This document shows positions 53,428-62,880 of a stretch of 64,000 bases of DNA, one piece after another. The notes under the pieces are model-generated. The model ran no database searches and was not told where the DNA came from. It worked only from the letters and a program-made list of their open reading frames with translations. The stretch lies in contig CP014761.1 of assembly GCA_001647635.1 (NCBI GenBank), forward strand, positions 2,666,001-2,730,000, written 5' to 3'. Position 1 is the first letter of the stretch, and each line of letters opens with the position of its first letter. The DNA is from Leifsonia xyli (GTDB taxonomy: Bacteria > Actinomycetota > Actinomycetes > Actinomycetales > Microbacteriaceae). Both the position numbers and the translations under genes were made by a program.

Positions 53428-54717
53428 ATGAAGATCACACGCAGGAGCCGGACCGCTCGGCTCGCCTGGCTCGCCATTCCGGTCAGCGCCGGACTCGTCC
53501 TCGCCGGCTGCTCCTCGAGCGGCACCTCCGGCAAGGAGCCCCAGACCATCACCTTCGCCTTCGGCGCCACCAACGACCAGGACAAGGCGGCGTACACCGG
53601 CCTCGCCAAGGCGTTCGAGGCCGAGAACAAGGGCGTCACCGTCAACACCGAGAACCTCCCCACCCAGAGCTACGGCACGACGATCGCCACCCGCGTCCAG
53701 GGCGGGAACGCCCCCGACACGTTCTACGCAGAGGGCGGCACGGGCCAGGCCCAGTCCGTGATCCCGTTCGCGAAGTCGGGACTCGTGCTCGAGCTCAACG
53801 ACCCCGGCCTCACCTCCAAGATCCCGGAGGCCGCGAAGCCCCTCTGGACCTACAACGGCAAGACCTACGGCGTTCCGCTGGGGACCCAGCTCAACGGCAC
53901 CATCTACAACGACGAGCTCGCCAAGTCGATCGGCGTGAACATCGACGCGACCACGAGCCTCGACGACATCATCGCCCAGTGCGGCAAGGCGCGGGCGGCG
54001 GGCAAGACGATCTACGGCCTCGCGGGCTCGACGTTCCAGAACAACGGCATCCTCGCGATCGCGATCGCCACATCGACGGTGTACGGACCGGACAAGGACT
54101 GGAACAAGAAGCGCTCCGAGAACAAGGTGACCTTCGCCGGGACGAAGGGGTGGGTGACCGCGCTCGAGTCGATCAAGAAGATGTACGACGCGGGATGCTT
54201 CCAGGATGGTGCGACGAGCGCCGGCTTCGACGCCCTCACCAACGGCGCCTCCTCCGGCAAGGTGCTCGGCTTCTTTGCTCCGAGCGCTGCGGCCGCGTCG
54301 ATCATGCAGGCGGCGGGAGGCCACGTGAAGCTCGTGACGCTCCCGGTCGGCGCCCCGGCGGGCTCCAAGACCTACCTGTCGCTCAGCGAGGACCAGGGGG
54401 TCACGGCCAGCTCGAAGACCAAGAGCCCGAAGCTCGCGGAGAAGTTCCTGAAATACATCATCTCGGACCAGGGCCAGGAGGAGTACTCCAAGCTGGTCGG
54501 CACCATTCCGGCGAACGCCAGCAGGACGTCGGCGCTGCTGCCGCAGTACGCGCCGATCAAGGACCAGCTGGCAAAGGACGACATCCGTGGGTACGCCCCC
54601 ACCGAATGGCCGAACGCCAAGATCTACACCGACCTCGGCAACGGCGTCCAGGGAATCCTGACCGGTCAGATGACCGTCAAGCAGGTGCTCCAGCAGATGG
54701 ACAGCGACTGGGGTTGA
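53428..54717 (+). CDS. Sugar ABC transporter substrate-binding lipoprotein (family 1)
   Basis: This 429-residue exported lipoprotein has a basic start (MKITRRSRTARLAWL), a hydrophobic stretch and the lipobox LVLAGC (cysteine near residue 28), followed by a serine/glycine linker. The body shows the family 1 pattern, starting QTITFAFGATNDQDKAAYTG, with ASIMQAAGGHVKLVTLPVGA later. It delivers a sugar or glycoside to the two permeases encoded downstream. A strong stem-loop separates it from those genes and may keep binding-protein mRNA more abundant. The substrate is inferred as a plant oligosaccharide from the GH43, GH3 and GH106-like genes. Confidence 0.93.
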   Translation: MKITRRSRTARLAWLAIPVSAGLVLAGCSSSGTSGKEPQTITFAFGATNDQDKAAYTGLAKAFEAENKGVTVNTENLPTQSYGTTIATRVQGGNAPDTFYAEGGTGQAQSVIPFAKSGLVLELNDPGLTSKIPEAAKPLWTYNGKTYGVPLGTQLNGTIYNDELAKSIGVNIDATTSLDDIIAQCGKARAAGKTIYGLAGSTFQNNGILAIAIATSTVYGPDKDWNKKRSENKVTFAGTKGWVTALESIKKMYDAGCFQDGATSAGFDALTNGASSGKVLGFFAPSAAAASIMQAAGGHVKLVTLPVGAPAGSKTYLSLSEDQGVTASSKTKSPKLAEKFLKYIISDQGQEEYSKLVGTIPANASRTSALLPQYAPIKDQLAKDDIRGYAPTEWPNAKIYTDLGNGVQGILTGQMTVKQVLQQMDSDWG

Positions 54718-54730
54718 ACCGGTGACCTGA

Positions 54731-54759
54731 GGCGGCCGGCTCCGCGGGAGCCGGCCGCC
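54731..54759 (+). other. Perfect 13-base intra-operon stem-loop
   Basis: GGCGGCCGGCTCC (54731-54743) pairs perfectly with GGAGCCGGCCGCC (54747-54759) around gcg. It follows the binding-protein gene by 13 bases and precedes the permease genes. There is no T run, so it may attenuate or protect the 3' end of the upstream message, a known way to raise binding-protein levels over permease levels. Confidence 0.8.
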
Positions 54760-54785
54760 CGATCCGGTAGGAAAGGAACGAGTCG

Positions 54786-55733
54786 ATGACGACGCAGTCA
54801 GGGGTACGGACCATGACGAAGACCCAGACCCAGGTGCGCGCGCCCCACCGCGCTCCCCACACGAAGGCCTATCGTGTACGGCTCGGCAGCTGGTGGTGGG
54901 CCCTTCCGGCCCTCGTGCTGACCCTGATCGTCATCTACGTCACCACCGTGACCGGCGGCTTCTTCGCCTTCACCAACTGGTCCGGCCTCGGGCCGTTCGA
55001 CTTCGTCGGGCTCCAGAACTTCGTCAAGATCTTCCAGACGCCGGAGCTCATCGGCTCCCTCTGGCACACGCTGTTCCTCGCGTTCGGCTTCCTCATCTTC
55101 ACGAACGTCTTCGGTCTGCTGTTCGCCCTCGCCCTCAACCGCTCGCTGAAGTCGCGCTATGTCCTGCGGACGCTGATCTTCATGCCCGTGGTGGTCAGCC
55201 CGATCGCCGTCTCGTACATCTGGAAGTTCATCTTCGACTACAACGGCCCCCTCAACCAGGCGCTGACCGCGGTCGGCCTGCCCAAGCAGAACTGGCTGGC
55301 CGACCCGACGCTCGCGATCTGGTGCGTGCTGGTCGTCATGGTGTGGCAGAACATCGGTTTCGTCATGGTCATCTACCTGGCCGGCCTCGCGACCGTGCCG
55401 ATCGAGATGGAGGAGGCCGCGGCGCTCGACGGGGCCGGCCCCTTCAAGCGGTTCCGCTTCGTCGTCCTGCCCCAGATCCAGCCGTCGGTCGCTATCGCCA
55501 CCACGCTGACGCTCATCCAGGGCCTGCGGGTCTTCGACCAGGTCGTCGCCCTCACCGGCGGAGGCCCGGCCGGTGCGACGCAGACGCTGGCACTCGAGGT
55601 CTATGAGCAGGCGTTCACCTACCAGCAGTTCGGATTCGGCGCGGCTCTCGCCCTCATCCTCAGCTTGCTGATCCTGCTCTTCTCCATCGCGCAGCAGTAC
55701 GCGACGCGCGACCGCTCGCTCAAGGAGGCGTGA
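54786..55733 (+). CDS. Sugar ABC transporter permease, MalF type
   Basis: This 315-residue permease has a hydrophilic N-terminal tail of about 30 residues and six hydrophobic segments, the first near residues 38-62 (WWWALPALVLTLIVIYVTTV). The EAA loop is MEEAAALDGAGPFKRFRFVV near residues 213-232. AGGAAAGGA lies before the ATG at 54786; an in-frame ATG at 54813 would shorten the tail by nine residues. It is followed by the partner permease after four bases. Together with the binding protein they form an importer lacking its own ATPase gene here. Confidence 0.92.
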   Translation: MTTQSGVRTMTKTQTQVRAPHRAPHTKAYRVRLGSWWWALPALVLTLIVIYVTTVTGGFFAFTNWSGLGPFDFVGLQNFVKIFQTPELIGSLWHTLFLAFGFLIFTNVFGLLFALALNRSLKSRYVLRTLIFMPVVVSPIAVSYIWKFIFDYNGPLNQALTAVGLPKQNWLADPTLAIWCVLVVMVWQNIGFVMVIYLAGLATVPIEMEEAAALDGAGPFKRFRFVVLPQIQPSVAIATTLTLIQGLRVFDQVVALTGGGPAGATQTLALEVYEQAFTYQQFGFGAALALILSLLILLFSIAQQYATRDRSLKEA

Positions 55734-55737
55734 GCCG

Positions 55738-56580
55738 ATGTTCCGCTACACCAAGAAGACGCTCACTATCGAGATCATCACGCTGATCGCCGCGGTGATC
55801 ATGCTCTTGCCGTTCTGGATCCTGCTGGTCGGGTCGCTGAAGACCCTCCCGGCCATCCTCGACTCCGCCGCCATCGCACCGCCGACGAGCCCGACTATCG
55901 ACAACTTCGTCCAGCTCTTGTCGCCGGCGTCGTCGTCCTCGGGCAACATCTGGGCCGGCCTGTTCTCCAGCGTGATCATCACGGCGGGGAGCATCGTGCT
56001 CCTGGTCGCGCTCGGCTCGGTCGCCGCCTACGGTATCGCCCGCTCCACCAGCAAATGGAGCCGCCGCTCGTACTACCTGTTCCTCACGGCGATCATCCTC
56101 CCCACGCAGCTCGGCACCCTCCCGCTCTACATCGGAGCACGGAACGTCGGCCTCGTCGGCAACCCCTGGGGAATGATCCTCATCTACACCGGGATGCTGA
56201 TGCCGCTGTCGGTGTTCCTGTACGCCAACTTCTTCCGCAACCTCACCCCGGAGTACGAGGAGGCGGCGATCATCGACGGCGCCAACCGTTACCAGGTGTT
56301 CCAGAAGGTCGTCTTCCCGCTGATGTCGCCGGCGACCGGAACGGTCGCCATCCTCGCCGGGCTCATCGTCTGGAACGACTTCTTCACGTCGCTGATCTTC
56401 CTGAACGGCACCGCCTGGCAGACGCTGCCCGTCGTGATGTACAGCTACGTCGGGTCGCTGGTCTCCCAGTGGAACCTGATCTTCGCCGTCGTCATCGTGT
56501 CGATGATCCCGATCCTGGCCTTCTACGCCTTCGCGCAGAAGCGGTTCATCCAGGGCTACGCGGGCGGGCTCAAGGGCTGA
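55738..56580 (+). CDS. Carbohydrate ABC transporter permease, MalG type
   Basis: This 280-residue inner-membrane subunit has six hydrophobic segments and the EAA loop YEEAAIIDGANRYQVFQKVV near residues 177-196. It pairs with the MalF-type protein encoded four bases upstream. The stop is followed after two bases by the GTG of the GH43 gene, so transport and hydrolysis genes are one operon. The family includes importers of xylo-, arabino- and other oligosaccharides. Confidence 0.93.
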   Translation: MFRYTKKTLTIEIITLIAAVIMLLPFWILLVGSLKTLPAILDSAAIAPPTSPTIDNFVQLLSPASSSSGNIWAGLFSSVIITAGSIVLLVALGSVAAYGIARSTSKWSRRSYYLFLTAIILPTQLGTLPLYIGARNVGLVGNPWGMILIYTGMLMPLSVFLYANFFRNLTPEYEEAAIIDGANRYQVFQKVVFPLMSPATGTVAILAGLIVWNDFFTSLIFLNGTAWQTLPVVMYSYVGSLVSQWNLIFAVVIVSMIPILAFYAFAQKRFIQGYAGGLKG

Positions 56581-56582
56581 CC

Positions 56583-58094
56583 GTGGCGACCGACAGCCGT
56601 CGCGGACCCGATCGAGGGGACGGGACGTTCCTCAACCCCGTCCTGCCCGGGGACCGGCCGGACCCGTCGGTGCTGCGCGTCGGCGATGCCTTCTACCTGA
56701 CCTACTCGTCGTTCGACGCGTCACCGGGGCTGACGGTCTGGCGCTCGCCGGACCTCGTCAACTGGACCTTCGTGACCTGCGCGCTCGCCGAGCCGCACAG
56801 CACGGTCTTCGCTCCGGATCTGGTGGAGCACGACGGGCGGTACTTCATCTACTTCCCGTACATCCCGAGCGCCTGGTCGGAGGAGATCGCGGCGCCGGAG
56901 GTGTGGGTGGTCCACGCCGACAGCCCCGAAGGGCCGTGGAGCGAACCCGTTTTCACCGGGATCTCGGGTGCCATCGACCCGGGGCACATCCAGGGTGAGG
57001 ACGGCGAGCGCTACCTGTTCGTCAACGGCGTCCGGCGCTGCCGGCTGAGCGCGGACGGGCTGACAGCGGTCACCTCGCTGGAGAAGGTCTACGACGGCTG
57101 GCGCTACCCCGACGAGTGGATCACCGAGGCCTACGCGCTCGAGGGGCCGAAGCTCTTCCGGCGCGGCGACTGGTTCTACCTCGTGAGCGCGGTCGGCGGC
57201 ACCGGCGGCCCGGCGACCGGCCACATGGTGATCGTCGCGCGCTCCCAGTCCGTGCACGGCCCGTGGGAGAACGCGCCGCACAACCCCGTCGCCCGCACCT
57301 GGTCAGCGGACGAGGCATGGTGGTCCCGGGGCCACGCGACGCTCGTCGACGCCGGGGACGACTCCTGGTGGATGGTGTCCCACGGCTACGAGAACGGATA
57401 CCGGACGCTCGGGCGCCAGGCTCTTCTCGAGCCGGTCGAGTGGACGGAGGACGACTGGCCGACGGCGCCCTCCCGCGACCTCGGCGCCCCGATCCGGAAG
57501 CCGGTCGACGGCGCGTCGCCGGTTGCAGTTCCGGCGCCCTCGGACGACTTCACGGCATTCGCATGGGGCGAGCGCTGGGTGTTCGACAACCCGGCCCGCG
57601 ACGAGCTCGGCCGCGCACGGCTCGAGGGCGGTCTCGTCCTGCGTGGCAAAGGCCGCGGACCCGCCGATTCCTCCCCGCTGACGACCTGGTCGATGGATCG
57701 CGCGTACGAGGTCGAGGTCGAGCTGGAGGTGCGCGACGGTTCCACCGGCGGCCTCCTGCTGTACTTCGACGACCGGCTGTTCTACGGGATGGGCTGGGAC
57801 GGCGAGGCCATGCAGAGCTACGCCGGCGGCATCCGGACACACTGGCGCGAGCCCGCGGAGCCCGGCGCGACGATCGAGCTGCGCCTGCGGAACGACCACC
57901 ACCTCGTGACCGGCTGGCACCGTCGGCCGGGTGGCGAGTGGACGCGGCACGGCATCCGCTACGACACCTCCGGCGCCCACTCGGCGACGATCAACGACCT
58001 GAAGAGCCTGCGCCCGGCCCTCTTCGCCTCAGGCGACGGCGAGGTCGTCTTCCGGGGCTTCCGCTACCGCGCGCTCGGCGAGGTGGCGTCATGA
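56583..58094 (+). CDS. GH43 family glycosidase with C-terminal beta-sandwich domain
   Basis: This 503-residue enzyme has a five-bladed propeller (about residues 15-310) and a C-terminal beta-sandwich (about 325-503) like that of two-domain beta-xylosidases and arabinofuranosidases. The likely base is D27 in GDRPDPSVLRV, the acid E187 in ALEGPKLF, and the pKa-modulating aspartate D132 in GAIDPGHI. No signal peptide, so it is cytoplasmic and acts on imported oligosaccharides. GTG start two bases after the permease stop, and its own stop overlaps the GH3 start (ATGA). Specificity (xylose, arabinose or galactose) cannot be assigned. Confidence 0.88.
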   Translation: MATDSRRGPDRGDGTFLNPVLPGDRPDPSVLRVGDAFYLTYSSFDASPGLTVWRSPDLVNWTFVTCALAEPHSTVFAPDLVEHDGRYFIYFPYIPSAWSEEIAAPEVWVVHADSPEGPWSEPVFTGISGAIDPGHIQGEDGERYLFVNGVRRCRLSADGLTAVTSLEKVYDGWRYPDEWITEAYALEGPKLFRRGDWFYLVSAVGGTGGPATGHMVIVARSQSVHGPWENAPHNPVARTWSADEAWWSRGHATLVDAGDDSWWMVSHGYENGYRTLGRQALLEPVEWTEDDWPTAPSRDLGAPIRKPVDGASPVAVPAPSDDFTAFAWGERWVFDNPARDELGRARLEGGLVLRGKGRGPADSSPLTTWSMDRAYEVEVELEVRDGSTGGLLLYFDDRLFYGMGWDGEAMQSYAGGIRTHWREPAEPGATIELRLRNDHHLVTGWHRRPGGEWTRHGIRYDTSGAHSATINDLKSLRPALFASGDGEVVFRGFRYRALGEVAS

Positions 58095-60256
58095 CCGTCG
58101 ACCTCGACGCGCTCATCGCGCGGATGACCTGGGAGCAGAAGCTCCTCCAGCTGCAGATCGTGTGGCGGCCGGACGCCGCGGAGCGCGAGGCGCTGCTGCG
58201 GCGCGGTATCGGCTCGACGTTCTGGCCGCCGAGCGCGGAGGAGACCAACGCCGCGCAGCGGATCGCGGTGGAGGAGTCCGAGCTCGGCATCCCGGTGCTC
58301 GTGGGCCTCGACGTCATCCACGGGCAGTTCACGATCTTCCCGACGCCCCTCGCCCAGGCGGCGAGCTTCGACCCGGCGGTGGCGGAGCTGGATGCGCGGG
58401 TCTCCGCCTCCGAGGCGCGCTCGGCGGGCGTCACCTGGACCTTCTCGCCGATGGTCGATGTGTCACGCGATCCGCGCTGGGGACGGGTCGTCGAGGGATA
58501 CGGCGAGGATGTGTACCTCGCCTCGGTCTTCGCCGCCGCGAAGGTCGCCGGCTATCAGGGCAGGACTCTCGCCGCGGGCGATGCCATCGCCTCCTGCCTC
58601 AAGCACTTCGTCGCGTACGGCGCGGGGGAAGCGGGCCGCGACTACAACAGCGCGGACGTCTCCGATCGCCGCCTGCGCGAGACGTACCTCGAGCCGTTCC
58701 GCGCCGGGGTCGAAGCGGGCGCGGCGACCGTCATGGCCGCATTCACTTCGCTCAACGGAACCCCGATGCACGCCAACCGCGCGCTGCTGACCGGTGTGCT
58801 GAAAGACGAGTGGGGGTTCGACGGCGTGGTCGTCGGCGACGCCGACGGCGTTGCGCAGCTCGTGCAGCACGGGGTCGCCGCGGACGAGAGGGCCGCCGTG
58901 GTCGCCGCGCTCGAAGCGGGGGTCGACATCGTGATGGGAGGCAGCATCCTGGTCGACGCCGACGGGGTCGCCTTCGTGACGCCCGAGGAGCTCTCGGAGG
59001 ATCGCGTGGACGATGCGGTGCGCCGCGTCCTCCGTCTCAAGCAGCGGCTCGGGTTGTTCGAGCACCCGTTCGTCGACGAATCGGCGGCCGCACACGAGAC
59101 CACGGAACGCTACCGGGATCTCGCGCGCCAGGCGGCCGAACGCTGCACCGTCCTCCTGACGAACGGCGGCGCGCTGCCGCTTCCCGACCACGGGCGCATC
59201 CTGCTCGCGGGGCCGTACGCCCGGAGCCTCGACCACCTCGGCACCTGGGTCCAGCACTTCGCGTCGCCGGTCCGCGAGTCGCTCGTGGACGCTGTCGCGA
59301 CCGAGCTTCCCGCGGTGGACTGGGACGTTGTCGACGGCTGCGGATTCTTCGACGCCACCGACGCCTCCCTCGGCGAAGCCGTTTCACGTGCGGCTGACGC
59401 CGACCTCGTCGTCGTGGCCGTCGGCGAGCCCAGCCGCATCTCCGGCGAGGCCAGCTCGCGCGCCGACATCAGCCTCCCGGAGGCCCAGCGGCGCCTCATC
59501 CACGCCCTCTGCGACGTCGGCGCACGCGTCGTGGTCGTGCTGGTCACCGGGCGACCGCTCGTGGTAGAGGACTGGATCGACCGGGTGGATGCGGTGCTGT
59601 GCGTCTGGCACCTCGGCTCCGAGGCGCCGGCGGCCATCGCACGCGCGCTGTCGGGCCGCGTGAACCCGGGCGGCCGCGTGCCGATGACCTTCCCGCGGGC
59701 GGTGGGCCAAGTCCCCATCCACTACGACCACGAGCGCACGGGGCGTCCGGCGCGCACCGGCGGCGCGCTGCTGCCGGAGACGATCCAGGAGTTCACCGGC
59801 CCGAACAACACCGACGACTACTACACGTCGAAGTTCCTCGACCTCCCGCTGGGACCGCGCTTCGATTTCGGGCACGGCCTCAGCTACACCTCGTTCGCCC
59901 TCGACGGCGTCGTGTTGTCGGCCGACACCGTCACCGCCGACGGTCTGAAGGCGGGCCTCCGTGCGGAGGTGACGGTCGCCAACACGGGCGACCGCGCGGG
60001 CGACGACGTGATCATGCTGTTCGTCACCGACGAAGTCGCCACGGTGACCCAGCCGGTGCGCCGCCTGCGCGCCTTCTCCCGCGTGACCCTCGCGCCAGGC
60101 GAGAGCACTACGGTCGCGTTCCGGCTGGACGCCGACGACCTCACCTTCTGGGCCGACGGCGCCCGGCGGGTGCTCGAGCCCGGCGAGTTCACCGTCACCA
60201 TCGGCGACGGCACGTCCGAGCAGCGGCTCGCGCTGCGCCTGACGGAGGCAGCATGA
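58091..60256 (+). CDS. GH3 family beta-glycosidase
   Basis: This 721-residue enzyme has the GH3 TIM-like domain (about 1-320), the alpha/beta sandwich (about 340-550) and a fibronectin-like C-terminal domain (about 600-721). The nucleophile is D250 in FDGVVVGDADGVAQL, where most relatives read SDW or SDY; SCLKHFVAYG with the substrate-binding KH pair lies near residues 168-177. No signal peptide. It overlaps the GH43 stop and the next gene start by four bases each. It probably removes beta-linked glucose or xylose from imported glycosides. The unusual GDAD sequence at the nucleophile may mark a distinct specificity. Confidence 0.9.
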   Translation: MTVDLDALIARMTWEQKLLQLQIVWRPDAAEREALLRRGIGSTFWPPSAEETNAAQRIAVEESELGIPVLVGLDVIHGQFTIFPTPLAQAASFDPAVAELDARVSASEARSAGVTWTFSPMVDVSRDPRWGRVVEGYGEDVYLASVFAAAKVAGYQGRTLAAGDAIASCLKHFVAYGAGEAGRDYNSADVSDRRLRETYLEPFRAGVEAGAATVMAAFTSLNGTPMHANRALLTGVLKDEWGFDGVVVGDADGVAQLVQHGVAADERAAVVAALEAGVDIVMGGSILVDADGVAFVTPEELSEDRVDDAVRRVLRLKQRLGLFEHPFVDESAAAHETTERYRDLARQAAERCTVLLTNGGALPLPDHGRILLAGPYARSLDHLGTWVQHFASPVRESLVDAVATELPAVDWDVVDGCGFFDATDASLGEAVSRAADADLVVVAVGEPSRISGEASSRADISLPEAQRRLIHALCDVGARVVVVLVTGRPLVVEDWIDRVDAVLCVWHLGSEAPAAIARALSGRVNPGGRVPMTFPRAVGQVPIHYDHERTGRPARTGGALLPETIQEFTGPNNTDDYYTSKFLDLPLGPRFDFGHGLSYTSFALDGVVLSADTVTADGLKAGLRAEVTVANTGDRAGDDVIMLFVTDEVATVTQPVRRLRAFSRVTLAPGESTTVAFRLDADDLTFWADGARRVLEPGEFTVTIGDGTSEQRLALRLTEAA

Positions 60257-62880
60257 CTCTCCCGCAGCTCCGCGACGCCGTCACCGGCAGCGTCCCCAAC
60301 GCGATCATGCCGCTCTTCTGGCAGAAGGGCGGCCCGGTCGAGGCCGTCCGCGAGGAGATGGAGCGGATCGGCGACGCCGGGATCGGCGCCGTGATCCTGG
60401 AGGCGCGGCCGCATCCCGACTTCCTCGGCGAGGGCTGGTGGCGCGACGTGGACGCGGTGCTCGAGATCGCGCGCCGCCGCGGCATGACGGTGTGGTTCTT
60501 CGACGACGACACGTTCCCGACCGGCCACGCGGGCGGCGCTGTGGAGACCGCCCCGGCCGCCCTACGACGGCGCTTCCTGACCGAGCGGCACACGGACGCG
60601 GTCGGGCCGGCGCGCGGCGCATCCTTCATCGTCGAGCGCCGGAAGTTCTGGGGCCCGGAGGCCTCCCAAGGCACCGGAGAGCTGATCCGGGTGGTGGCCT
60701 TCCGCCGTGCCGAGGACTCCGACCAGCTCGTCGGCGACCCGATCGACCTCACCGACCGCATCGTCGACGGGACGCTGCACTGGGACGTCCCGGACGGCTG
60801 GTGGCGCGTCTTCTTCCTGTCCGTCGGCGCGGCCGGCGGCAGCGAACCGCACGCGAACCACATCGACTACCTGAACCGGGACTCGGTCCAGCTCCTCGTG
60901 GACGGCGTCTACGAGCGGATCCACGAGCGCTACGAAGACGAGTTCGGCACGACGATCGGCGGGTTCTTCAGCGACGAGCCGGGCCTCTACAACGACCCCG
61001 ACACCTTCGACTTCGGCTCGGCGCTCGGCAAGCCCGTGCCGCTGTCGTGGAACGACGAGGTCGCCGCACGCCTGGAGGAGCGGCTCGGCCGCGACGCCGC
61101 GCTGCTGCTGCCGCTGCTCTGGGCTCCGGCCGGGGGTCGCGAGCGGCCGGTCCGCTACGCGTACATGGACACCGTGTCGCGGCTGTACTCCGAGAACTTC
61201 GGGCAGCGCCTCGGCGACTGGTGCCGCGCTCACAAGGTGGAGCACATCGGCCATGTCATCGAGGACAACGGCGCGCACGCGCGGCTCGGACCCGGCGCCG
61301 GCCACTACTTCCGGGCGATGGCCGGCCAGGACATGCCGGGGATCGACATCATCGGCGGCCAGGTGGTGCCGGGCTTCTCGCGCGGGCCCTTCGGCAACAT
61401 GACCGGGGCGGCGGACGGGGAGTTCTTCCACTTCGGCCTCGCGAAACTGGCGTCGTCGGCCGCGCATCTCGATCCGCGCACCCACGGGCGGGCGATGTGC
61501 GAGACCATCGGCGCGTACGGCTGGTACGCCGGGCTGCGGCTGTTCACCTGGCTCACCAACCACCTGCTGGTGCGCGGGGTCACGCACGTCGTGCCGCACG
61601 CGTTCTCGCCCGCGCCGTTCCCCGACCCGGACTGTCCGCCGCACTTCTACGCGCGCGGCGCGAACCCGCAGTACCCGCACCAGCGGGTGCTGAGCGACTA
61701 CACGAACCGGCTGAGCCACCTGCTGCAGGCGGGCATCCACGTCGCCCCCTTCGCGGTGCTCTACCACGCGGACGCGGAGTGGCTGGGCGACGCGATGCCG
61801 TCGGAGCGGCCGCTGCGGCTGCTGATGGAGGCGCAACTGGATGCCGACATCGTTCCGGCGGACGCGCTGCCCGAGGCTGTGGCGGAGGGCTCGCGACTCG
61901 GCCTGGGCGGCGAGACGTACGACGCGCTCATCGTCCCGGGCAGCGCCTACCTGCCGGCCGCCGTCGCGGCCGAGCTGCTCCGTCTCGACGACGAGGGCGT
62001 GCCGGTCGTCTTCGTCGGCTCGGTCCCGGAGGTGGAGGTCATGAACGGGTCGGTGGATGCTGCCGCGCTCCGCGTCCGCTTCCGCCACGTCTCGCAGAAG
62101 CGTCTCGTGGACTCCGTCGCGGGCATGACCGACCGGGCTGTCCGAATGGACAGGCCCGCCCCGGATCTGCGCGTGCTCCGCCGCGACCTCGGCGACGGCG
62201 ACGTGCTCATGCTCGTGAACGAGTCGGTCCGGGATGCGGTGCGCGGGCCCGCGACGCTGCCGCGCGGCGGCGGAGTGGTCGCCTACGACGCCGTGACCGC
62301 CACCCTCACGGCGGTTCCGGCACATGCGGCAGGAGGGACGACCCGGATCGACGTCGACCTCGCGCCCGGCGAGGCGATCGTGCTCGTGGTCGGCGACCCC
62401 GCGCTGTGGGAGGGCCTCCCGGTGCGACCGGCCACCCAGGCCGTCGCGGAGCTCGAGCTGTCGCCGGAGTGGAAGGTCGCCACGGCGACCGCGGGGGAGT
62501 CCCGGTACTCCGACTGGGGCACGCTCGACGATCTCCGTCCGCTCAACGAACCCGACCTCCTGCCGCGCTTCAGCGGCACCGCGCGCTACACGGCCGAGTT
62601 CGAAACGGAGCAGACCGAGGGCGGCCACACTCTCGACCTGGGTCAGGTGTTCGAGCTGGCCTCGGTGCGGCTCAACGGCGTCGACCTCGGCACGCGGGTC
62701 GCGCCTCCCTACGTCTTCGACATCCCGGACGGGGTCGTCCGCGACCGCAACACCCTCCAGATCGACGTGACCAACACGCTGGCGAAGGCGCAGCCGGACT
62801 TCTTCTCCGCGTTCGCGCAGCAGGAGCCGAGCGGACTTCTCGGGCCGGTGACACTGATCACGAGGAGGGAGCGGGGATGA
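60253..62880 (+). CDS. GH106-like glycosidase (alpha-L-rhamnosidase-type), cytoplasmic
   Basis: This 875-residue protein resembles GH106 alpha-L-rhamnosidases and related uncharacterised glycosidases. The barrel begins VPNAIMPLFWQKGGPVEAVR and includes IGAVILEARPHPDFLGEGWW, GMTVWFFDDDTFPTGHAGG, GGFFSDEPGLYNDP (candidate catalytic glutamate) and HVIEDNGAHARLG. The last 140 residues form a jelly-roll of the beta-galactosidase type (TLDLGQVFELASVRLNGVDL). Usual GH106 proteins are exported and longer; here no signal peptide is seen. Start and stop overlap both neighbours by four bases. A rhamnosidase would fit with the GH78 locus next door, but the activity is inferred. Confidence 0.75.
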   Translation: MTLPQLRDAVTGSVPNAIMPLFWQKGGPVEAVREEMERIGDAGIGAVILEARPHPDFLGEGWWRDVDAVLEIARRRGMTVWFFDDDTFPTGHAGGAVETAPAALRRRFLTERHTDAVGPARGASFIVERRKFWGPEASQGTGELIRVVAFRRAEDSDQLVGDPIDLTDRIVDGTLHWDVPDGWWRVFFLSVGAAGGSEPHANHIDYLNRDSVQLLVDGVYERIHERYEDEFGTTIGGFFSDEPGLYNDPDTFDFGSALGKPVPLSWNDEVAARLEERLGRDAALLLPLLWAPAGGRERPVRYAYMDTVSRLYSENFGQRLGDWCRAHKVEHIGHVIEDNGAHARLGPGAGHYFRAMAGQDMPGIDIIGGQVVPGFSRGPFGNMTGAADGEFFHFGLAKLASSAAHLDPRTHGRAMCETIGAYGWYAGLRLFTWLTNHLLVRGVTHVVPHAFSPAPFPDPDCPPHFYARGANPQYPHQRVLSDYTNRLSHLLQAGIHVAPFAVLYHADAEWLGDAMPSERPLRLLMEAQLDADIVPADALPEAVAEGSRLGLGGETYDALIVPGSAYLPAAVAAELLRLDDEGVPVVFVGSVPEVEVMNGSVDAAALRVRFRHVSQKRLVDSVAGMTDRAVRMDRPAPDLRVLRRDLGDGDVLMLVNESVRDAVRGPATLPRGGGVVAYDAVTATLTAVPAHAAGGTTRIDVDLAPGEAIVLVVGDPALWEGLPVRPATQAVAELELSPEWKVATATAGESRYSDWGTLDDLRPLNEPDLLPRFSGTARYTAEFETEQTEGGHTLDLGQVFELASVRLNGVDLGTRVAPPYVFDIPDGVVRDRNTLQIDVTNTLAKAQPDFFSAFAQQEPSGLLGPVTLITRRERG

